From Fen-1273 sp963748405 (lineage in GTDB: Bacteria > Bacteroidota > Ignavibacteria > UBA10030 > UBA6906): a stretch of 64,000 nucleotides of DNA. The stretch lies in assembly GCA_963748405.1 (NCBI GenBank), contig CAVVIT010000008.1, positions 186,001 through 250,000 of the forward strand, read 5' to 3'. The notes below the pieces were generated by a model. It saw nothing but the letters and a program-made list of their open reading frames with translations. It was not told where the DNA came from and ran no database searches. Shown here piece by piece: positions 52,319-59,673 of the stretch. Position 1 is the first letter of the stretch; each line of letters starts with the position of its first letter. The translations under genes were made by a program, and so were the position numbers.

Positions 52319-53233
52319 TCAGGCGAACAGTCCCTCGGTCGAGAGGTATCGCTCGCCGGTGTCGTAATTGAATGTCAGGACCCGGCTCTTCGGCGGAAGT
52401 TCCGGAAGTTTCTTGGCCACCGCCGCGAGCGATGCCCCCGTTGAGACCCCGACGAAAATTCCCTCTTCGCGTGCCGCTCTCGTCGTGTATGCGTAGGCCT
52501 CGTCCTTCGTCACCTGGATCACACCGTCGAGAATTTCCCTGTTGAGAATTGCCGGGACGAATCCCGCGCCGATTCCCTGTATCGGGTGAGGCGACGGGCT
52601 CCCTCCGCTCAGCACCGGCGAGAGCGCGGGCTCGACGGCGTAGGCCTTCAGGTTCGGATGCTTCTTCTTCAGGATCTCTGCCACTCCGGTGATGTGCCCG
52701 CCGGTTCCCACCCCCGTGATGAGCGCGTCGAACCCCTCCGGGAAATCCTCCAGAATCTCCTGTGCCGTGGTCTTCCTGTGGATTTCCGCGTTCGCCGGGT
52801 TCTCGAATTGCTGCGGGATCCACGAGTTCGGCGTTGCCTTCGCAAGCTCCATGGCTTTCTCGATGGCGCCTTTCATCCCCTTCTCCCGCGGCGTGAGGGC
52901 GAATTCCGCCCCGTAGGCGGACATGAGCCTGCGCCGCTCGATCGACATCGACTCAGGCATGACGAGGATCAGCCGGTATCCTTTGACCGCCGCCACCATC
53001 GCCAGCCCGATTCCCGTATTGCCTGAGGTGGGCTCCACGATGACGCTCCCCGGTTTCAGCAGTCCCCGCCGTTCCGCATCCTCGATCATCGACAGCGCGA
53101 TCCGGTCCTTGATGCTCCCCCCGGGGTTGGCCCGTTCGAGCTTCACCCACACCTCGGACCCGGCAGGGTAAAGGCGGTTGATCCTGACCGTGGGAGTCCG
53201 GCCGATCGTTTGAAGGATGTTGTTTGCTTTCAT
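52319..53233 (-). CDS. cysK: Cysteine synthase (O-acetylserine sulfhydrylase)
   Basis: 304 aa. PLP lysine in ANPGGSIKDRIALSMIEDAE, substrate loop PTSGNTGIGLAMVAAVKGYRL, phosphate-binding GVGTGGHITGV, and VGVSTGASLAAV near the C-terminus match CysK. AGGAG precedes ATG 53233. It joins O-acetylserine and sulfide to cysteine. Its leader (53285-53443) holds a cysteine-codon-rich ORF and terminator, so expression is probably controlled by cysteine supply. Confidence 0.95.
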   Translation of the reverse strand: MKANNILQTIGRTPTVRINRLYPAGSEVWVKLERANPGGSIKDRIALSMIEDAERRGLLKPGSVIVEPTSGNTGIGLAMVAAVKGYRLILVMPESMSIERRRLMSAYGAEFALTPREKGMKGAIEKAMELAKATPNSWIPQQFENPANAEIHRKTTAQEILEDFPEGFDALITGVGTGGHITGVAEILKKKHPNLKAYAVEPALSPVLSGGSPSPHPIQGIGAGFVPAILNREILDGVIQVTKDEAYAYTTRAAREEGIFVGVSTGASLAAVAKKLPELPPKSRVLTFNYDTGERYLSTEGLFA

Positions 53234-53284
53234 CGGTGTGTCTCCTGTTGATTGTGGGTGTCCTCCGGGTCCTTCGCGGGGGCG

Positions 53285-53315
53285 AAAACGAAAAAGCCCT
53301 TCACGATCGAAGGGC
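53285..53315 (-). terminator. Attenuator terminator in the cysK leader
   Basis: On the minus strand GCCCTTC (53309-53315) and GAAGGGC (53296-53302) form a 7-bp stem with a 6-base loop, followed by TTTTTCGTTTT (53285-53295). It lies between the leader ORF and the cysK start. Its 5' arm, extended to CGGCCCTTC (53309-53317), can instead pair over 9 bases (one G-U) with GAGGGGCCG inside the leader ORF (53366-53374), giving an antiterminator. Confidence 0.8.
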
Positions 53316-53350
53316 CGGGACGGGATTATCTGCTCTGGGCGAATTACGTT

Positions 53351-53443
53351 TCAGGCGGATGCCGGCGGCCCCTCGGGGTGAGAGTGACAGCAGCAACATG
53401 CGCAATGATCTGCGGTGGCAGCGTTTCGGAAATCGGTGATCAT
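53351..53443 (-). CDS. Cysteine-rich leader peptide of cysK (ribosome-mediated attenuation)
   Basis: A 30-codon ORF (ATG 53443, TGA 53351) too short for usual gene finding. Codons 14-19 (53387-53404) read C-A-C-C-C-C, five cysteines in six codons, in the sequence DHCACCCCHSHPEGPP. Stalling there when cysteinyl-tRNA is scarce would leave GAGGGGCCG (53366-53374) free to pair with the terminator's 5' arm and allow cysK transcription. A ribosome reaching the stop would cover that segment and let the terminator form. GAGG lies only 2 bases before the ATG, so translation start is the weakest point. Confidence 0.75.
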   Translation of the reverse strand: MITDFRNAATADHCACCCCHSHPEGPPASA

Positions 53444-53521
53444 GTCCTCAAGCGTGTCCCATGGGGAAAACCGGTTGTAGTCTGAACACCGTCCCCCCCT
53501 GATGGGTTCCGCGGGAGCGCC

Positions 53522-54562
53522 TCACGAGGGGAGGGATTGAAGCCCGGAAAAATCATCGTGTATGCGCTCCCCGAGGGGGATTTTCTCCTCCCCGGGGAGC
53601 AGGCTGACCTCGAGCGCATTGAGGACGAGCCCGGCGATGAACGCCCGATCCCACCCGAATTGTCTGCTGCACGTTGTGAATTCGTCGGTCAGCGTGGTAT
53701 TGAACAGGGGCGGGTCGTCGCTGTTCAGCGTCACGTTCAGGCCGAAGTCGATCAGTCGCGGCAGGCAGTGCGACTCCAGCGACGGGTAGACGCCCAGGCA
53801 GACGTTGCTTCCCGGACAGACGTCAAGAGGGAGCTGCCTCGCCTTCAATTGGTCCATCAACAGCCGGTCTTCGATGCACCGGACGCCGTGGCCGAGCCTC
53901 CGGGGTCTGGCGACTTCGATGGCATCCCATATGCTCGACGGGCCCGCCGTCTCGCCGGCATGGACGACGCACGGAACCCCCGCCTCGTGGACCTTCTCGA
54001 ACGCCGTCCGGAACTTTGACGCGGGATGACCCGGTTCGGGTCCCCCGAGCCCGAGCGCGATGATGCCGTCCCCGTACCGGTCGACGACGAACTGGGCGAT
54101 CCCGTCTCCTGCTTCAACAGACCGCTCCCGCGGGATATCGACGATGATGCCCGCCCGGACCCCGAGTTCTTTCTCTCCCCATGACCGGGCCCTGTTGACC
54201 GCATCGAGCTGTTCGTGCATGCCGAGCCCGCAATTGAGGAGCTGGTTGTACGGCGTAAACGTGACTTCGCTGTACACGATATTCTGGTCGGCCTGCCCGA
54301 TCAGAAATTCCCGCGCGAGCATTTCGATGTCCTCGGACGTCCGGAGGCAGCTCGAGATCGCCATGTAGATTTCGATGAAATGATCAAAATCGCTGAAGAC
54401 GTACCACTGGCGAAGCCCCTCGATGGTGTCCGCGGGCAGGGGGACGTGATGGCGCTTTGCCAGCGTCAAAAAAGTCTCCGGCCGCACGGAACCTTCCATG
54501 TGGACGTGGAGTTCGATCTTCGGCATCTGGCGGATGAAGCGTTCGATCTCGGTCATCGGCAT
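53522..54562 (-). CDS. Adenosine deaminase-family protein
   Basis: 346 aa from ATG 54562 (a second ATG at 54556 is equally possible; neither has a clear ribosome-binding site). Zinc ligands and catalytic residues appear in order: KIELHVHMEGSVRPETF, VVHAGETAG (H and E), LGHGVRCIEDRLLMDQL and LNSDDPPLF (D-D). The family deaminates adenosine, adenine or 6-aminodeoxyfutalosine (menaquinone route). Sequence alone does not separate these. It is divergent from the small membrane protein at 54713. Confidence 0.85.
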   Translation of the reverse strand: MPMTEIERFIRQMPKIELHVHMEGSVRPETFLTLAKRHHVPLPADTIEGLRQWYVFSDFDHFIEIYMAISSCLRTSEDIEMLAREFLIGQADQNIVYSEVTFTPYNQLLNCGLGMHEQLDAVNRARSWGEKELGVRAGIIVDIPRERSVEAGDGIAQFVVDRYGDGIIALGLGGPEPGHPASKFRTAFEKVHEAGVPCVVHAGETAGPSSIWDAIEVARPRRLGHGVRCIEDRLLMDQLKARQLPLDVCPGSNVCLGVYPSLESHCLPRLIDFGLNVTLNSDDPPLFNTTLTDEFTTCSRQFGWDRAFIAGLVLNALEVSLLPGEEKIPLGERIHDDFSGLQSLPS

Positions 54563-54605
54563 TCCGGGGAAGTCTCGAAGTGAATGTCCTGAATGTACGA
54601 CACGG

Positions 54606-54621
54606 GTTGCCAAACGGCAAC
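54606..54621. promoter_or_regulatory. Inverted repeat GTTGCC-AAAC-GGCAAC
   Basis: A 6-bp perfect repeat 44 bp upstream of the deaminase start, within the divergent intergenic region. It may be an operator; nothing else supports it. Confidence 0.3.
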
Positions 54622-54712
54622 GCGGCCCGGACGCATTTGACTCCCTCCCGGCCAACGTCGATATTGACTCCCCGGGGGGGGTATGTCAAACAGGACGACG
54701 CATTGACGGGAA

Positions 54713-54838
54713 ATGGATAAACAACCGCAACAACGGGGAAGGAAATCACAAAAGCGTCGCGGGGGGTTCATATCGTGGCTGATCCTTCTCGCGGTCATCT
54801 GGCTTATGGCCCGGTACCTGCGCTTTCTCTTCTTCTAG
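54713..54838 (+). CDS. Predicted 41-aa single-helix membrane protein
   Basis: ATG 54713 to TAG 54838. The first 18 residues are polar and basic (MDKQPQQRGRKSQKRRGG), and one hydrophobic helix follows (FISWLILLAVIWLMARYL). Positive-inside orientation would place the N-terminus in the cytoplasm. The ribosome-binding site is weak. It ends 33 bp before the flavin oxidoreductase. Small proteins of this shape are common but not recognisable by sequence. Confidence 0.4.
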   Translation: MDKQPQQRGRKSQKRRGGFISWLILLAVIWLMARYLRFLFF

Positions 54839-54871
54839 AACAGTCTCGCCATTCCTCTTCTGACAAAACCC

Positions 54872-55903
54872 ATGGAAATCGGGATCGATAGTTTTGCCGC
54901 GATGTTCAGCGGAAACGCCGGCAAGTCGCTCAACGATGCGGACGCACTTGCCCAACTCCTGGAGAGGATTGAGCACGCGGATCGCTCGGGGCTTGACGTC
55001 TTTGGCATCGGAGAGCATCACCGCAGGGGATTTCTCGACTCTGCGCCCGCGGTGATCCTGGCCGCCGCCGCGGTCCGCACGAAGCGCATACGCCTCACAA
55101 GCGCGGTGACGGTGTTGAGTGCCGCGGACCCGGTCCGGGTCTTCCAGAGCTTTGCCACGCTGGATCTGATATCCGGCGGCCGTGCCGAGATCGTGGCGGG
55201 GCGGGGTTCGTTCATCGAATCGTTTCCGCTATTCGGCTACCGTATGGAAGACTATGACGCTCTGTTCGCCGAGAAACTCGACCTCCTGCTGAAGATCCGG
55301 GAGAGCGAGTACGTGACCTGGTCCGGCAAATTCCGCCCCGCGCTCACGAACCAGCCCGTGTATCCGAGGCCCCTCCAGGATCCCCTGCCCGTCTGGGTCG
55401 GTGTCGGCGGCACGCCGGAATCGTTCATCCGGGCCGGTGCGCTCGGATTGCCGCTCATGGTCGCGGTGATAGGCGGGCAGACCCACCGCTTCCGCCCGTT
55501 GATTGATCTCTACAGGGAGGCAGGACAGAGGGCGGGCCACCCGGCCGAACAGTTGAAGGTGGGGCTGCACTCGCTGGGCTACGTGGCAAACACGACGGAG
55601 GAAGCCCTGGATGAATTCTATCCCGGCTATGCTGAAGCGATGACGAAGGTGGGGAAGGAGCGGGGCTGGCCTCCGATGTCAAGAGCCCGGTTCGAAAGCC
55701 AGGTCGGTCCCGACGGCGCATTGCTCGTCGGAAGCGCCGAAGAGGTCGCGGAGAAGATCCTCCGGCATTCCGACGCTCTCGGCGGGATCTCCAGGCTCAC
55801 GTTTCAGATGGACACCGCGGAATTGCCGCACGAGAAACTGATGCACGCCGTCGGATTGATCGGATCGCGGATAAAACCTCTGGTACACCGTTTGCATGGA
55901 TGA
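54872..55903 (+). CDS. LLM-class flavin-dependent oxidoreductase
   Basis: 343 aa. The luciferase-like TIM barrel is marked by EIGIDSFAAMF, GLDVFGIGEHHRRGFLDSAPAVILAAAAVRT when read in parts, RIRLTSAVTVLSAADPVRVFQ, GRAEIVAGRGSFIESFPLFG and PVWVGVGGTPESF. Family members use FMNH2 or F420 to oxidise small molecules. The product is unknown. Its stop overlaps the nucleotidyltransferase-like start by 8 bases, so the two are translated together. Confidence 0.88.
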   Translation: MEIGIDSFAAMFSGNAGKSLNDADALAQLLERIEHADRSGLDVFGIGEHHRRGFLDSAPAVILAAAAVRTKRIRLTSAVTVLSAADPVRVFQSFATLDLISGGRAEIVAGRGSFIESFPLFGYRMEDYDALFAEKLDLLLKIRESEYVTWSGKFRPALTNQPVYPRPLQDPLPVWVGVGGTPESFIRAGALGLPLMVAVIGGQTHRFRPLIDLYREAGQRAGHPAEQLKVGLHSLGYVANTTEEALDEFYPGYAEAMTKVGKERGWPPMSRARFESQVGPDGALLVGSAEEVAEKILRHSDALGGISRLTFQMDTAELPHEKLMHAVGLIGSRIKPLVHRLHG

Positions 55904-56759
55904 CATACTGCAGAACGTCATTCGTTGGGCGGGATCGGAAGAATCGATCCGGGCCCTCATTTTGACAAGCTCCCGTGCCGGGGCCGGTCAGGTGGACGAA
56001 TTCTCCGACTATGATATTATGGTGCTGACCGATGAACCCGGCCGGTATCTCACATCCGACAGCTGGATGAAAGAAATAGGATCTCCCTGGGTCTACCAGA
56101 AGGAACAGTTCGCGCACGGCCCGGAGGTCATTCCCACGCGCCTGGTGATCTTCGCACGCGGCGCCAGGGTGGACTTCTCGTTTTGGATACTCGGCACGCT
56201 GCGGGAGTTCGCCCGGAACGGCTTCTCCGCTTCCGACGACCTGAACAGGGGGTATCAGGTCCTTATGGACAGGGACGGCATCACGAAGACGCTTCCGCGG
56301 CCCGCAGGGACATTTTTCAGGATTCCGAAACCCTCGCGAGATGAGTTCCTGACGGCGGTATATGATTTCTGGTTCGAGATGGCCGGCGTTGCGAAATACC
56401 TCGCGCGCGGCGACCTGTTTGTCGCGAAGAGAATTGACAACGGCGTCGTGAAAGACCTGCTCCTGCGGATGATCATCTGGAACGCGCAGGCGAAACGCGG
56501 CTGGGATGCAGATACTCACGCCGGGGGGAAAAGGATGCGTTCCTGGGTTGACGCCGGAACGATGGAGTCCCTGGCGGGGACGTATTCCGGATTCAACCCA
56601 GGAGATTCCTGGCGGAGCTTGACGGCATCGATGGATTTCTTCAGAACGACCGCGGGCGAAACATCACGGTTGCTCGGCTATGATTACCCGCAGGCGGTCG
56701 ATAAAGAGATCACCGGATACATTGATTCCATCCGCCGACGGTACCCGGCGCCTACCTGA
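55896..56759 (+). CDS. Aminoglycoside 6-adenylyltransferase-like protein
   Basis: 287 aa, close to the roughly 285 aa of ANT(6) enzymes. The nucleotidyltransferase motif is ALILTSSRAGAGQVDEFSDYDIMVL (serine pair and DYD acidic residues); later parts include VDFSFWIL, FYDFWFEMAGVAKYLARGDLFVAK-like helices and a WRSLTASMDFFRTTA stretch. Relatives adenylate streptomycin; a chromosomal copy in an environmental genome could have another substrate. The 3' end overlaps the convergent arylsulfotransferase-like gene by 8 bases. Confidence 0.8.
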   Translation: MDDILQNVIRWAGSEESIRALILTSSRAGAGQVDEFSDYDIMVLTDEPGRYLTSDSWMKEIGSPWVYQKEQFAHGPEVIPTRLVIFARGARVDFSFWILGTLREFARNGFSASDDLNRGYQVLMDRDGITKTLPRPAGTFFRIPKPSRDEFLTAVYDFWFEMAGVAKYLARGDLFVAKRIDNGVVKDLLLRMIIWNAQAKRGWDADTHAGGKRMRSWVDAGTMESLAGTYSGFNPGDSWRSLTASMDFFRTTAGETSRLLGYDYPQAVDKEITGYIDSIRRRYPAPT

Positions 56760-58575
56760 GCAAAAGCATCTTCCTGGAAGCGGTGAACGCGCCCGACGCG
56801 ATCCGGTAGACGTAGATGCCGGATGAGACTTTCGCCCCGTCCCGGTCGTTTCCCTCCCATACCACGCGGTACGATCCTGCCGTCATCTCCCGGTTCACGA
56901 GCGTCGTGACGAGCCTTCCGAGGACGTCGAACACCTCCAGCCGGACGTCTCCGCTCCCTGCAATCGAGAAGTTGATCACCGTCGACGGGTTGAACGGGTT
57001 CGGGTAGTTCTGGTTTAGGGAGAATGACAGCGGTGCCGAAGGTGGGGTGATCGAGGCCGCCGCGGCCGGCTTCCACACGAACTTGTACGAACGGTAGCTG
57101 TAGATGCCGGGGGGGAACGTCAGCTCCAGCGCGACGCTCCCGTCGCTGTGCACTTCGGTCATCGTGGGATTCACCGCCCCCCACCCGATGATGGAGTTCC
57201 CGTTCGACAATCGCTGGACATATCCCATCGCGGGGGCGTAGATGACGGGGGTTCGCTGGAACTGCCATACCAGCGTGGCTTTCATGTTCTGTTCATCGAG
57301 TGCGTATTCGACACCCCGTGAAAGAAGCGGGAGACGGAAGTCGCCGTTGTCGAAGAGACTGACGTTGCCGTTCGGCAGGCGCCGGATCGCATGCTGGTGA
57401 AGAAAATGGAGCGTGTCGTTGACGAACGTGAACTGGTTGTTTTTTCCTCCCCAGCGCCAGATGATCTCGCCGGTCTGCCTGTTGATCTTGGTGATCTCGT
57501 CCATGTGCCGGGCGGAAAACAACAGGTTGCCGTCGGTGTCGAGCTCGATCGCATTGCCGTGGACGGGATCGATGAACGACGCCACGAGGCTCTCGTGTGT
57601 GGCATCGGTGATCTTGTAATGGTCGAACGTTCTCCATTGAAACACCACGTTCTTCGACCTGTCGAGCTCCTGTATGACGATTCCCTGCACGAGAGCGGAC
57701 GGGGCCCCCCCCTGTACGATGCTGTCCATCTCCACCATCTGGGGATCGTCTCCCAGGATGAGTGCGTGGCCGTTCGGGAGAATCCGGAGTTCATGCCAGT
57801 TCGTGCCGTACCCGTTGCCGCATCGGAACGTATCCACGACCGCGAACGTGGAATCCAGGGCCAGGAAACAATTGTTCTGGGAATCGTCATATGTCATGAG
57901 CCCGTTCGGCTGGAGTTTGAAGTCCGTGCACTCGTTCAGTGTTCGGCGGTAGAACACGGGGTTCCCCGCATTGTCCAGGATCATGATGTACGGCGTGTTG
58001 GGGGCTCCCGACCCCATGGTCATATTGCTCAGGAACAGGTACCCCGGACTCGGGTTATTGGACGCTGTCAGAGTCACCTGGGGAAAGTCCGCCGGCACGC
58101 TGCCGGGAACCGACCGGGAGAGAGGATACGGGCCTGATTGCTGTATCACCGGACCCGGATCATCGGCGACCCTGCGGGCGAGCCCCGGACGTGCCGACAC
58201 GCGGAACGAGAATGTGAACGGGAGGCCGGGTGGTGCCTCAGGCGCGGTTTCGTTCGCAGTGACTTCGACGGTGACGTGTTCGCCGTCGGCAAACGGCCCC
58301 GCGGGGGTGAATATCAATGTCCTCGCGTCATCGGAAAGCGTGTACGCGCCGGATACCTTCCCTGACTTGTCTCCCCTCACGATCACCGACGAGCTGCTCA
58401 TGAAGGCCCGGGAGTCAATCCCCCGGGAAGGGACGAGGATGATGTTGGTCAGGCGCGACACCATCGCCGAACCGGGGAGCGGAGAGACATAGTCGAATCC
58501 CCTCCCGGCAGGTTGGCCGGTGGCTTCCGTACACAGGACGACGAGCGCAGCGACCGCGCGGATCAGTGGTTGCAT
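56752..58575 (-). CDS. T9SS-exported arylsulfotransferase-like protein with Ig-like N-domain
   Basis: 607 aa from ATG 58575 (MQPLIRAVAALVVLCTEATG, signal peptide); the frame further upstream is discarded. An SbsA/Big_5-like Ig domain (SPLPGSAMVSRLTNIILV, TLIFTPAGPFADGEHVTVEV) precedes an Arylsulfotran_2-type propeller (WHELRILPNGHALILGDDP, ELDTDGNLLFSARHMDEITKI, FLHQHAIRRLPNGNVSLFD). The C-terminus is the T9SS sorting domain (LNQNYPNPFNPSTVINF...KMLLLR). The reaction is unproven. Together with 43833-45545 it gives two such enzymes within 15 kb. Confidence 0.82.
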   Translation of the reverse strand: MQPLIRAVAALVVLCTEATGQPAGRGFDYVSPLPGSAMVSRLTNIILVPSRGIDSRAFMSSSSVIVRGDKSGKVSGAYTLSDDARTLIFTPAGPFADGEHVTVEVTANETAPEAPPGLPFTFSFRVSARPGLARRVADDPGPVIQQSGPYPLSRSVPGSVPADFPQVTLTASNNPSPGYLFLSNMTMGSGAPNTPYIMILDNAGNPVFYRRTLNECTDFKLQPNGLMTYDDSQNNCFLALDSTFAVVDTFRCGNGYGTNWHELRILPNGHALILGDDPQMVEMDSIVQGGAPSALVQGIVIQELDRSKNVVFQWRTFDHYKITDATHESLVASFIDPVHGNAIELDTDGNLLFSARHMDEITKINRQTGEIIWRWGGKNNQFTFVNDTLHFLHQHAIRRLPNGNVSLFDNGDFRLPLLSRGVEYALDEQNMKATLVWQFQRTPVIYAPAMGYVQRLSNGNSIIGWGAVNPTMTEVHSDGSVALELTFPPGIYSYRSYKFVWKPAAAASITPPSAPLSFSLNQNYPNPFNPSTVINFSIAGSGDVRLEVFDVLGRLVTTLVNREMTAGSYRVVWEGNDRDGAKVSSGIYVYRIASGAFTASRKMLLLR

Positions 58576-59062
58576 GACGCAGCCTCTCTGGTGGGTGGCG
58601 TTCGGTTGATGTGATCCAAGAGCGAAGTGCAGCAGGCAATCTGACGGTGGTCTGTCGGTGGGAGGCCTGCGCCGGGGGAATGAACAGGCCTTCGGCAATC
58701 ATACTGACCGTATGCAGGATAGGATATTCGATATCAAACGTCAAGCGGCGGTAGTTGTTGAACGCCGAAAACCGTCGGCCTTCGCAGAAATCATCCCGGC
58801 GCATCTGGTGTTCAGATGCCACAATCCGGCAAATGCCACTCCTCGTCTGACAGGTTCAAACTGCAATGAATCAAAGAAGTTGCGGCGACTCCGCCGTTCT
58901 CACGTGCACATATGTGGCACCCCTGTCGGGGGGCCGGTTGGCGGACGGTTTCCCGTTTCTCTTTTGCCTGAAACCGTTTACGGCGTTCCCGAAAATCTGG
59001 CACTGATTTCGCATTGGAGAGCGGTGACGGAACAATCGTTCATTCCAAACGAGGGGGAGAAC
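58576..59062. other. 487-bp divergent intergenic region
   Basis: No convincing gene is seen. It separates the divergent arylsulfotransferase-like and 143-aa genes. A sigma-54-like promoter (58998-59013, listed separately) and a weak CATAC-N5-GTATG repeat near 58700 are the only patterns noticed. Confidence 0.5.
58998..59013 (+). promoter_or_regulatory. Sigma-54-like -24/-12 promoter
   Basis: TGGCACTGATTTCGCA matches TGGCAC-N-N4-TTGCA except for C in place of the second T, with the GG and GC dinucleotides exactly 12 bases apart (58999-59000 and 59011-59012). A start near 59024 leaves a 39-base leader to ATG 59063. An NtrC-type activator is encoded in the window at 17148. Confidence 0.5.
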
Positions 59063-59494
59063 ATGAAGACCCGCACACTGCTCGGAACTGCCGGGCTCGT
59101 TATCGCACTTTCGTTCGCAGCCGCCGCGAATGCACAGCCTGATGAATCCCGTTACGCGAAATACGATTTTCAGAAGCTCATGAAGGCGTTCGACGCGTCG
59201 CTCCGGAGCGATGTCCCGGGTATCGTCGAATCCACGATCTACAATCTCGTCGAATACAAGAACTTCTTCCCTGAGCGTGAGTATTCCAGGCTCGTTCAGG
59301 TGCTGAATGATCTCGCGCGGAACAGCCCGGATTCCACCATCGCCTACAAGGCGACCCTGGCCCAGATGTACCTTTCGTACGGTTCGAGCGTCGAGAATGT
59401 CTCCGTGTTCACGCCGTACGATCACGAGACCGCGTTCAAGGCGGTCGCGGATCAGCTCGCGAAGAAGTTCCTTCTCTCCCGGTCCTCGCAGTAA
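59063..59494 (+). CDS. Small exported protein of unknown function
   Basis: 143 aa; GAGGGGGAGA precedes ATG 59063. Signal peptide MKTRTLLGTAGLVIALSFAAAANAQ. The mature part is helical (YDFQKLMKAFDASLRSDVPGIVESTIYNLVEY when read in parts; EREYSRLVQVLNDLARN) with no known motif and no cysteines. It appears monocistronic, behind a sigma-54-like promoter and in front of a terminator hairpin. Confidence 0.75.
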   Translation: MKTRTLLGTAGLVIALSFAAAANAQPDESRYAKYDFQKLMKAFDASLRSDVPGIVESTIYNLVEYKNFFPEREYSRLVQVLNDLARNSPDSTIAYKATLAQMYLSYGSSVENVSVFTPYDHETAFKAVADQLAKKFLLSRSSQ

Positions 59495-59510
59495 AAGGGG
59501 AAGCGCGCCT

Positions 59511-59549
59511 GAAGGGGTGACCTGGATTTCTCCTGTTCCTCACCCCTTC
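59511..59549. terminator. Hairpin after the 143-aa gene
   Basis: GAAGGGGTGA (59511-59520) and TCACCCCTTC (59540-59549) form a perfect 10-bp stem with a 19-base loop, 16 bases after the stop codon. No strong T tract follows. Confidence 0.6.
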
Positions 59550-59673
59550 GGGATCCCCCCTTTCGCACCCCTTCCCGCGCCCGCAACGGGCGTGGTTGAC
59601 ACTCTGCCCGTCATCCCGTATTATTCCCGCCGGAAGTGCACGTCCGTTCTCACACGATACACGGAATCCTGCG

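Noticed and set aside
55896..56759. Acquired antibiotic-resistance gene
   Set aside because: The ANT(6)-like protein lies in a normal chromosomal context with no mobile element and similar base composition, so recent transfer is not supported.
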